Shown here: piece by piece, positions 57,514 through 64,000 of the stretch
How positions within the stretch are numbered: the first letter of the stretch is position 1
Layout of the letters: every line of letters starts with the position of its first letter
NCBI RefSeq assembly: GCF_022230955.1
Contig: NZ_JAKKFI010000077.1
Location: forward strand, 62,001-126,000
Reading direction: 5' to 3'
From: Micromonospora cabrerizensis
GTDB lineage: Bacteria; Actinomycetota; Actinomycetes; Mycobacteriales; Micromonosporaceae
Length of the DNA stretch: 64,000 nucleotides
The notes under the pieces: model-generated
What the model saw: the letters and a program-made list of their open reading frames with translations, nothing else
Databases searched by the model: none
Told to the model about the DNA's origin: nothing
Made by a program: the position numbers and the translations under genes

Positions 57514-58562
57514 TCGCCGACTCCCGAGAGGTCGAGTGCCTCGGCGACGGTACGCAGGGTCTGCACACCGCTGTCCCGGTCGGCCACGAACAGGGTCACC
57601 GACAGCGTGGTGACGCCGGCGGCGGCGTACTCCCGCATCCGCTCGGCGATGCGCTCCTTCGGGCCGAGCAGCGAGGTGCGGTCGATGAACTCCATCGGCA
57701 CGGCGGCGGCGGCGTCGCGCTGCCGCTTGGCCAGGTACAGGTCCTGCACCTCGCGGGCGGCGTCGCCGTAGCCCATCCGGGTGGCGAGCTGGTTGTAGAA
57801 GTTCTGCTGGCGGCTGCCCATGCCGCCCACGTACAGCGCGGCGTACCAGCGCACCAGCTCGGCGCAGGAGGCCACGTCGTCACCGATCACCACGGGCACC
57901 GACGGCACCACGTCGAACCCGGCCAGCTCCTTGCCGACCTTGGCCCGCCCGGCGCGGACCGAGGCGAGCTGCTCCTCGGCGAACTCCGGCGCGTAGAACA
58001 CGGCCAGCCACCCGTCGGCGATCTCGCCGGCCAGCTCCAGGTTCTTCGGGCCGACCGCGGCCAGGTAGATCGGGATGTGGTCACGTGGTGGGTGGAAGCC
58101 CAGCCGCAGGGCCTTGCCGGGACCGTCCGGCAGCGGCAGCGTGTAGTGCTCGCCGTCGTACGCCACCTCCTTGCGGGCGATGGCCAGCTTGACGATGTCG
58201 ACGAACTCGCGGGTCCGGGCGAGTGGCTTGGCGAACCGCACACCGTGCCAGCCCTCGGACACCTGCGGGCCGGACACGCCCAGGCCGAGGCGGAACCGAC
58301 CACCGGAGAGCGCGTCGATGGTGGCGGCGGTCATGGCGGTGGCCGCCGGCGTCCGCGCGGGGATCTGCATCACCGCGGCGCCGACGTCGATCCGTTCGGT
58401 CTGGCCGGCCATCCAGGCGAGCATGCTGGGCGAGTCGGAGCCGTAGGCCTCCGCCGCCCACACCACCGAGTAACCCAGCCGGTCCGCCTCCTGGGCCAAC
58501 GCCAGGTGGTCGGCCGGTGTGCTCCACGCCGTCTGGTATCCGAGACTGAGCCCGAGTCGCAC
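57510..58562 (-). CDS. LLM-class F420-dependent oxidoreductase
   Basis: A 350-residue TIM-barrel oxidoreductase of the luciferase-like family that uses coenzyme F420. RLGLSLGYQTAW, VWAAEAYGSDSPSMLAW, GVSGPQVSEGWHG and PIYLAAVGPKNLELAGE IADGW-type segments mark the barrel and cofactor site. It matches the F420 group that lies next to uppP in actinobacteria. GTG 58562 has GGGGGAGG upstream; first gene of the uppP transcript. Confidence 0.9.
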   Translation of the reverse strand: MRLGLSLGYQTAWSTPADHLALAQEADRLGYSVVWAAEAYGSDSPSMLAWMAGQTERIDVGAAVMQIPARTPAATAMTAATIDALSGGRFRLGLGVSGPQVSEGWHGVRFAKPLARTREFVDIVKLAIARKEVAYDGEHYTLPLPDGPGKALRLGFHPPRDHIPIYLAAVGPKNLELAGEIADGWLAVFYAPEFAEEQLASVRAGRAKVGKELAGFDVVPSVPVVIGDDVASCAELVRWYAALYVGGMGSRQQNFYNQLATRMGYGDAAREVQDLYLAKRQRDAAAAVPMEFIDRTSLLGPKERIAERMREYAAAGVTTLSVTLFVADRDSGVQTLRTVAEALDLSGVGE

Positions 58563-58747
58563 TGGTCCTCCCCCATCCGTGGCACAGGTCGCACCAGGTT
58601 ACGCAATGCCGATAACGGACTCGATCACCGGCTCGACACCTTTGGTCCCCCTCCATCGGGGCAGCCCCGGGCGGCGGAACCGGCAGAACCGGCAGAGATA
58701 CGGGAGCGAGGATATCTCTGGCGGCAGGTTCGAAATAAGGTTCACCC

Positions 58748-59719
58748 ATGCAACAGCGACCGCTCGGCCGAAGCGGGCTGGCGGTTTCCCGGCTCGCGCT
58801 CGGCACCATGACCTGGGGCCGGGACACCGACGCCGACGATGCGGCCGCCCAGCTGAAGAGTTACCTGGACGCGGGCGGCAACCTGATCGACACCGCCGAC
58901 GTGTACGGCGACGGCGACGCCGAGTCGGTGATCGGCTCACTGCTGGGCTCCCTCGTGCCCCGCGAGGAGTTGCTGATCGCCACCAAGGCCGGGTTGCGCC
59001 CGGGCAGCGGCCGGCGCCGGGACGGCTCCCGGGGGCATCTGCTGCGGACGCTGGACGCGTCGCTGCGCCGGCTGGGCACCGACCACGTCGACCTGTTCCA
59101 GGTGCACGGGTACGACCCGGACACCCCGCTGGAGGAGACCCTGGCCGCTCTGGACCACGCGGTGGCCAGCGGCAAGGTCCGCTACGTCGGGGTGTCGAAC
59201 TTCTCCGGCTGGCAGACCGCGCGGGCCGCCGCCTGGCAGACCGCCTGGCCCGGGCGGGCCCCGGTGGTCGCCTCCCAGGTCGAATACTCGCTGCTGGAGC
59301 GCGGTGTGGAGCGGGAGGTGCTGCCCGCCTGCGACGCGCTCGGTCTCGGCGTGCTGCCCTGGTCGCCACTGGGCCGAGGAGTGCTCACCGGTAAGTACCG
59401 GCACGGCCGTCCGGCGGATTCGCGGGCCGCGTCGCCGCACTTCGAGCGGTTCGTCGCCACGTACCTGGACCCGCGTTGCTCCAGCATCGTGGAGGCGGTG
59501 GCGACCGCGGCCGGCGGGCTCGGCGTGTCGCCGCTGGAGGTGGCGTTGGCCTGGATCCGGGACCGGCCCGGGGTGACCGCACCGATCCTCGGCGCCCGGA
59601 CGGTGGGGCAGCTGCTCGGCGCGCTCCAGGTGGAACGGATCACACTGCCCGAGGAGATCACCACCGCGCTGGACGACGTCTCGGCGGTGCCGGTGGGCTA
59701 CCCCGAACGCGACGGCTGA
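58748..59719 (+). CDS. Aldo/keto reductase
   Basis: A 323-residue NADPH-dependent aldo/keto reductase. The catalytic tetrad is visible: Asp48 and Tyr53 in NLIDTADVYG, Lys80 in LLIATKAG and His120 in DLFQVHG. VGVSNFSGWQ and GVLPWSPLGRGVLTGKY are typical. Substrate unknown. ATG 58748 has AAGG upstream. Divergent from the LLM oxidoreductase. Confidence 0.92.
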   Translation: MQQRPLGRSGLAVSRLALGTMTWGRDTDADDAAAQLKSYLDAGGNLIDTADVYGDGDAESVIGSLLGSLVPREELLIATKAGLRPGSGRRRDGSRGHLLRTLDASLRRLGTDHVDLFQVHGYDPDTPLEETLAALDHAVASGKVRYVGVSNFSGWQTARAAAWQTAWPGRAPVVASQVEYSLLERGVEREVLPACDALGLGVLPWSPLGRGVLTGKYRHGRPADSRAASPHFERFVATYLDPRCSSIVEAVATAAGGLGVSPLEVALAWIRDRPGVTAPILGARTVGQLLGALQVERITLPEEITTALDDVSAVPVGYPERDG

Positions 59720-59877
59720 CCCGTCAGCGGTGCCCTGTCCGGGCGGCAGCGGCGCGGCACGGCGGGTGTCCGGTTCGGCGCGGGCACGCACAGGGCGGCA
59801 CGAACCGCCCACGGCAGCGTCGTTGGTCACCCCGGAGGGGGTGGCGAATGGCCGCTGGGCTGGGCAGCATGGATGGC

Positions 59878-60069
59878 ATGGACTACGAATACGCGCCGCT
59901 GCGGCTGCCGCCGAACGTCGACCGGCTGACCGCCGCGGCGCAGCTGGCGATCCAGGCGGAGTTCTCCGGGTGGGAGCTGGCCCGGGTGCGGCTGTACCGC
60001 GACGGCACGCGGCAGGTGGTGCTGCGTCGTCGCCGCGTCAACCAGCCGCAGCCGGGCCTGTCGTACTGA
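59878..60069 (+). CDS. DUF5703 protein
   Basis: A 63-residue conserved actinobacterial protein (MDYEYAPLRLPPNVDRLTA, FSGWELARVRLYRDG, a basic RRRR tail). Function unknown. ATG 59878 begins the conserved motif; an ATG at 59869 would add three residues. Followed by a strong bidirectional hairpin. Confidence 0.8.
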   Translation: MDYEYAPLRLPPNVDRLTAAAQLAIQAEFSGWELARVRLYRDGTRQVVLRRRRVNQPQPGLSY

Positions 60070-60085
60070 AGATCCGGGCGGGAAC

Positions 60086-60111
60086 GCCCGGGGCCCGCTC
60101 GGGCCCCGGGC
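60086..60111. terminator. Perfect 11-bp hairpin between convergent genes
   Basis: GCCCGGGGCCC (60086-60096) and its complement (60101-60111) around GCTC, between the stops of DUF5703 (+) and the acidic hypothetical (-). Confidence 0.75.
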
Positions 60112-60121
60112 ATCATCCGAC

Positions 60122-60784
60122 CTAGTGCTGGTGCCCGGCGTGGTCGTGATCGTCGTCGAGCTCCAGGAACGGGTGCTCGTCGAGCCGACCGACCAGCCGG
60201 TCGTCGACCGCCGGCTGGAACGGGCCGACCGCGTCGTCGTCGTCGAACGACTCCAGGTCGACCGGAGTGCCGACCTCGCTGACCATGACCACCCCGTCGA
60301 GGGGTTCCAGCTCGGGGACGTCCAGCGCGCCGAGCGAGCCGTCGCCGCTCTGCAGCAGCTCCAGCACCGCCTCGCCGACGCCCTCCACCGGTGCCGGCTC
60401 GTCGTCCTCGGGAGTGCCCTCGCGCCGGGCAGCCTCGGCCACCCGCAGCAGCGCGGCGACGCTCGGCACCCGGTAGTCGCGACGCTGGCGCACCGAGATC
60501 ACCCGCGGGTGCGGGTCGCTGGCCTCGGCCCCGTCGACGCCGCCGAAGCGCTCGTCGGCCTCATCCGGGTCGATCGAGTCGACATCCCACGGCGTCACCT
60601 CGCCGAAGGCGTCGAGCAACCGCTCGTCGTAGGCGAAGGAGGCGTTGTTCAACGCCACGTACGCCTGCCAGACGTCGTCGTCGTCGACGCGGCCCTGAGC
60701 GGCGCGTACGGCGGCCAGGTGGTGGCGGGCCGCTTCGATCACGCGCTCGAGAGCGGCGTCCAGCTCACCGTGCTGGTCGGTCAT
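60122..60784 (-). CDS. Acidic conserved hypothetical protein
   Basis: A 220-residue protein with an N-terminal helical region (ELDAALERVIEAARHHLAAV) and a long acidic C-terminal half ending DDDHDHAGHQH, a His-rich metal-binding-like tail. No named family known to me; similar proteins occur next to M20 peptidase genes in actinobacteria (from memory). ATG 60784 has AAGGGA upstream. Confidence 0.75.
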   Translation of the reverse strand: MTDQHGELDAALERVIEAARHHLAAVRAAQGRVDDDDVWQAYVALNNASFAYDERLLDAFGEVTPWDVDSIDPDEADERFGGVDGAEASDPHPRVISVRQRRDYRVPSVAALLRVAEAARREGTPEDDEPAPVEGVGEAVLELLQSGDGSLGALDVPELEPLDGVVMVSEVGTPVDLESFDDDDAVGPFQPAVDDRLVGRLDEHPFLELDDDHDHAGHQH

Positions 60785-60842
60785 GTGGGGCAGTCCCTTC
60801 ACGATGGGGAGATTGCGCGCCGGCGGCAACTGCCGGACACGG

Positions 60843-62171
60843 CTAGCAGGTACGGAGGAACCGGTCGAGCACCCGCACGCCGAACTGTAGTCCGTCCACC
60901 GGAACGCGCTCGTCGATGCCGTGGAACAACGCCGAGAAGTTCAGGTCGGCGGGCAGCCGGAGCGGGGCGAACCCGAAGCAGCGGATGCCGAGCTGGGAGA
61001 ACGCCTTGGCGTCGGTGCCACCGGAGAGCATGTACGGGACCGGCCGGGCACCCGGGTCCTCCGCGCGCAGGGCCGCCGACATGGCCTCGACCAGGTCACC
61101 GTCGAAGGTGGTCTCCAGGGCCGGCTGCCGCTGCACGTACTCGATCGCAATGTCCGGGCCGACCAGCTCACGCAGCTGCCGTTCCAACAGCTCGGACTGG
61201 CCGGGCAGACTGCGGCAGTCGATGGTGGCGGTGGCCCGGCCCGGGATGACGTTGTCCTTGTAGCCGGCGCTCAACCGGGTCGGGTTGGCGGTGTTGCGGA
61301 TCGTCGCGCCGATGATGTTGGCGATCGGGCCGAGCTTGGCGATGGCCGTCTCCGGGTCGTCCGGGTCCAGCTCGATGCCGAGCAGGTCGGAGACCTCCGT
61401 CAGGAACGCCCGTACGGTGTCGGTGACGACCACCGGGAAGCGGTGCCGGCCGATCCGGGCGACCGCCTCGGCGAGCGCGGTGACCGCGTTGTCGTCGTGC
61501 ATCATCGAGCCGTGCCCGGGGCGGCCCTTGGCGTGCAGCCGCAGCCAGTCGATGCCCTTCTCGGCGGTCTCGATGAGATAGAGCCGCTGGTTGTCGTTGA
61601 CCGAGTAGGAGAAGCCGCCGACCTCGCCGATCGCCTCGGTGCACCCGTCGAAGAGGCCACGGTGGTTGTCCACCAGGAAGCGCGCGCCGTAGTCGCTGCC
61701 CGCCTCCTCGTCGGCGGTGTACGCGAGCACGATGTCGCGCGGGGGGCGTACGCCGGTGCGCTGCCAGTGCCGCACCACGGCGAGCACCATCGCGTCGAAG
61801 TCCTTCATGTCGATGGCGCCCCGGCCCCACAGGTAGCCGTCGCGCTGCTCGCCGGAGAAGGGGTGCACCGACCACTCGTCGGCGTCGGCGGGCACCACGT
61901 CCAGGTGGCCGTGCACCAGCAGCGCGCCCCGGCTCGGGTCGGCGCCCGGGATGCGGGCCACCACGTTCGCCCGGCCCGGCGCGGACTCGTGCAGGACGGA
62001 CTCCACCCCCACCTCGGCGAGCTTCTCCGCCACGTACTCGGCCGCGCGGCGCTCGCCGACGCTGGTGTCGTTGTCCCCGGTGTTGGTGGTGTCGATGCGC
62101 AGCAGGTCGCGGCAGAGGTCCACGACCTCTGCGGTGGGGTCGGGTCGGGCGGAGGCGGCATCGCTCGTCAT
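60843..62171 (-). CDS. M20 family metallopeptidase (ArgE/DapE-like)
   Basis: A 442-residue dinuclear zinc peptidase/deacylase. Metal ligands: His89 in HGHLD, Asp121 in GRGAIDMKD, Glu155/Glu156 in TADEEAGSD, and His near the C-terminus in SALFHGIDE. The lid domain lies in the middle. Substrate could be an N-acyl amino acid or peptide. ATG 62171 is used; the long frame upstream is a shadow. Confidence 0.9.
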   Translation of the reverse strand: MTSDAASARPDPTAEVVDLCRDLLRIDTTNTGDNDTSVGERRAAEYVAEKLAEVGVESVLHESAPGRANVVARIPGADPSRGALLVHGHLDVVPADADEWSVHPFSGEQRDGYLWGRGAIDMKDFDAMVLAVVRHWQRTGVRPPRDIVLAYTADEEAGSDYGARFLVDNHRGLFDGCTEAIGEVGGFSYSVNDNQRLYLIETAEKGIDWLRLHAKGRPGHGSMMHDDNAVTALAEAVARIGRHRFPVVVTDTVRAFLTEVSDLLGIELDPDDPETAIAKLGPIANIIGATIRNTANPTRLSAGYKDNVIPGRATATIDCRSLPGQSELLERQLRELVGPDIAIEYVQRQPALETTFDGDLVEAMSAALRAEDPGARPVPYMLSGGTDAKAFSQLGIRCFGFAPLRLPADLNFSALFHGIDERVPVDGLQFGVRVLDRFLRTC

Positions 62172-62353
62172 CGCCTCTTCATACCAGCCCGCGCCGCTCG
62201 ACAGGCCGGCGCACCGGCGCGGACCGGCCGGCGCGGCGGTGCGGACGGGTCGACGCATCGACGGGTCGGTTTCGCCGTGAGCGCGTTCGGGTACCGCCGC
62301 CTGCGACCGTACGTCCCTGCCGGAGCTTCCGCCCGCCAGTCGAGGAGGGCACC

Positions 62354-62962
62354 ATGTCCGCCGTTCCCCTGCCGCCGTTGCCGCCCGCACCCGCACCCGA
62401 GGAGGGCTTCCGGCCCGGTGGTCGCAGCATCGCCGACCTGGTAGACCACGAGCACCGGCAGCTGCTGGCGCTGCTGGACCAGCTGACCGGCCCGGACGCC
62501 ACGCCGCAGGAGGGGCTGCCGGTGCTCACCGCCGCGCTGTCGCGGCACCTGTCCGCCGAGGAGCAGTACCTGCTGCCGGCGGTGCGCGCCGCGCTGCCGG
62601 GCGCGACCGAGCGGGTGGACGCCGAGATCGACGCCGACGCCGGTCTGCTGAACGCCCTGAAGGGGCTGACCGACGAGGCGCTGACCGACGTCGCCGAGCG
62701 GGTCCGCCAGCACGTCGAGGGGGTGGGCGGGCTCGTCACGGAGCTGCGCGCGGTCGCGACCGAGGAGGAGCTGATCCGCCTGGGCAACCGGTTGCAGATC
62801 GCCGAGGAGGCGGCGCCCACCCGGCCGCACCCGGGGACTCCGGCCACCCCTCCGTGGAACCGGATCGTGGAGCCGGCGGTCGGTGTGGTGGACAAGGTGC
62901 TCGACGCGGTGACCCGGCGGCCGACGTACCTGGCGGACCTGCCGGAGCCACCCCGCGACTGA
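62354..62962 (+). CDS. Hemerythrin (HHE) domain protein
   Basis: A 202-residue four-helix-bundle protein. Metal-binding residues are H32 and H34 in DHEHRQLL, H65 with E69 in SRHLSAEEQY, and H in RQHVEG. It probably binds a di-iron site and may sense oxygen or NO. N-terminal Pro-rich segment. ATG 62354 has an excellent GAGGAGG. Confidence 0.9.
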   Translation: MSAVPLPPLPPAPAPEEGFRPGGRSIADLVDHEHRQLLALLDQLTGPDATPQEGLPVLTAALSRHLSAEEQYLLPAVRAALPGATERVDAEIDADAGLLNALKGLTDEALTDVAERVRQHVEGVGGLVTELRAVATEEELIRLGNRLQIAEEAAPTRPHPGTPATPPWNRIVEPAVGVVDKVLDAVTRRPTYLADLPEPPRD

Positions 62963-63036
62963 GGCAAGGCCACGCTCGCCAATGCATTCATTATCACCGA
63001 TCCGCTCGGGCTATTCCGCAGGCTGACGCGTGGTCC

Positions 63037-63042
63037 TACCGT
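63037..63042 (+). promoter_or_regulatory. -10 element of a leaderless LysR transcript
   Basis: TACCGT six bases before ATG 63049, with no ribosome site between them. This resembles the leaderless pattern seen for several genes in the window. Confidence 0.4.
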
Positions 63043-63048
63043 CACCCT

Positions 63049-64000
63049 ATGAACCTGGAGCTGCGTCACCTGCGGGTGGTCTGCGCGATCGCTGAGACGG
63101 GGAGTGTGACGAAGGCGGCGTCGGTGCTCGGCCTGGCCCAGCCCGCGCTCACCGCCCAGCTCCAGCGCATCGAACGGACGCTGGGCGGCCCGCTGTTCGA
63201 CCGGGACCGGCGCGGTGCCCGGCCCACCGCGCTCGGCGAGCTGGTGCTGGCCCGGGCCCGGGTCCTGCTGCCGGCGATGAAGGGGCTCCAGGACGAGGCG
63301 GCCCGGCTGGCCGGCGCCGGTGGCGCGCCGGCCTGCTACCGGTTCGGCGGGGTGAACAGCCCGATCCTGGGCCGGATGGTGCACCGGCTGGCGGCCGAGC
63401 AGCCGCCCGCCCAGATCACCACGTTCGCCTCCTGGTCGGTGGACGAGTTGGCGCAGCTGGTGGCCGGCGGCCGACTGGACTTCGCGCTCACCGGTGTGTG
63501 CGGCGACGCCAGCCCGTCGGCCGGGTTCGGGTTGAGCTGGCAGGAGGTGGCCATCGACCCGGTGCTGGTGCTGCTGCCGGAGTCGCACCCCCTCGCCGAG
63601 CGCGACGAGGTGCGCCTGGCCGACCTGCGCCACGAGCAGTGGGTGGCCGCGCCGGGCGACGGCTGCTTCGGCGACTGTTTCGCCGCCGCCTGCGCCCGCG
63701 CCGGCTTCACCCCCCGCAAGGTGTACGAGACCGACATCCGCGGTTGCGTCGACCTGGTGGACGCCGGTGTGGCGGTGGCGCTGTGCCAGGCGACGTTCCG
63801 CCCGGTGGCCGGGCTGGTGACCCGCCGGCTCGCCGGCACGCCGCTGCGCTGGAGGCTCCTGCTCGGCTGGCACCCGGACTCGCTCGCCGCCCAGGGCGCC
63901 GACCTGGTGTTGCAGACAGCCAAGGCGGCGTACGTCGACTCGTTGGCCCCACATCCGGAATACCTGTCCTGGCTGCTGAGCAATCCCGGGTTCGGTGTGC
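63049..64000 (+). CDS. LysR-family regulator, 3' end outside the window
   Basis: At least 317 residues are visible and the frame is still open at the last base. The HTH lies at residues 3-60 (LRHLRVVCAIAETGSVTKAASVLGLAQPALTAQLQRIE), then the effector-binding domain, ending with a conserved GVAVALCQATFRPVAGL segment. It is likely nearly complete. The promoter suggests a leaderless mRNA. The neighbour on the right is unknown. Confidence 0.9.
   Translation, partial: MNLELRHLRVVCAIAETGSVTKAASVLGLAQPALTAQLQRIERTLGGPLFDRDRRGARPTALGELVLARARVLLPAMKGLQDEAARLAGAGGAPACYRFGGVNSPILGRMVHRLAAEQPPAQITTFASWSVDELAQLVAGGRLDFALTGVCGDASPSAGFGLSWQEVAIDPVLVLLPESHPLAERDEVRLADLRHEQWVAAPGDGCFGDCFAAACARAGFTPRKVYETDIRGCVDLVDAGVAVALCQATFRPVAGLVTRRLAGTPLRWRLLLGWHPDSLAAQGADLVLQTAKAAYVDSLAPHPEYLSWLLSNPGFGV

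Noticed and set aside
1..64000. tRNA or rRNA genes
   Set aside because: No cloverleaf with T-loop consensus or rRNA sequence was recognised by eye; a tRNAscan search would be decisive.

Overview
The window is a very GC-rich, gene-dense bacterial chromosome segment with many GTG starts and four-base start/stop overlaps. It carries the Pup-proteasome genes, the mycothiol ligase mshC, an F420-type oxidoreductase, an ECF sigma factor paired with a DGPF protein, and a DUF397/XRE regulator module. Together these point to a filamentous actinobacterium, most likely of the Micromonosporaceae (family placement is inference). No rRNA, tRNA, CRISPR array, transposase or integrase was recognised.

Layout. 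1-1.6 kb: tail of a polysaccharide flippase and a GT2 glycosyltransferase. 1.7-10.4 kb: proteasome region on the minus strand: arc/mpa, a large membrane protein, dop, pup (ending in Gly-Gly-Glu), a frameshifted endonuclease VII-like gene, prcB and prcA, with a ferredoxin gene on the plus strand beside arc. 10.4-14.2 kb: conserved hypothetical, TrmI-type tRNA methyltransferase and M50 protease (one minus-strand operon), then a RecB-like nuclease. 14.4-19.3 kb: LuxR response regulator, MacB/FtsX-type ABC exporter, carboxymuconolactone decarboxylase-like protein. 19.3-28.0 kb: HAD hydrolase, zinc metallopeptidase, DGPF protein plus ECF42-like sigma factor, cation/proton antiporter, ArsR plus SRPBCC pair, mismatch DNA glycosylase, methyltransferase, CPBP protease, alpha/beta hydrolase. 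28.5-34.6 kb: three secreted proteins (ThuA-trefoil, PQQ sugar dehydrogenase-PKD-CBM-trefoil, trypsin-like protease). 34.6-38.6 kb: epimerase, GNAT, LysR/SDR divergent pair, VOC protein. 38.7-40.5 kb: four-gene ArsR-led operon with a CDP-alcohol phosphatidyltransferase. 40.5-47.0 kb: accessory-looking region with a DUF397 gene, a chain of tiny overlapping ORFs, cutA, an XRE regulator and peptidase E, partly bracketed by a perfect 59-bp direct repeat. 47.1-58.6 kb: metH, PAC2, GntR regulator, and the mshC / SCO1664-like / DUF3090 / histidine phosphatase / uppP / LLM-oxidoreductase block. 58.7-64 kb: aldo/keto reductase, DUF5703, an acidic hypothetical, M20 peptidase, hemerythrin-like protein and a LysR gene cut by the window end.

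How the genes work together. Arc unfolds pupylated proteins and feeds the PrcAB 20S core; Dop removes Pup. The ligase pafA is not seen. MshC supplies the cysteine ligation step of mycothiol synthesis, and UppP recycles undecaprenyl diphosphate for cell-wall synthesis. Several small regulators sit beside clear palindromic operators, and several genes appear to be transcribed as leaderless mRNAs. The most unusual points are the broken endonuclease VII gene inside the proteasome operon, the 59-bp repeat that copies the 3' end of peptidase E and brackets the XRE/DUF397/cutA module, and the ArsR operon whose operator overlaps both the -10 element and the start codon.
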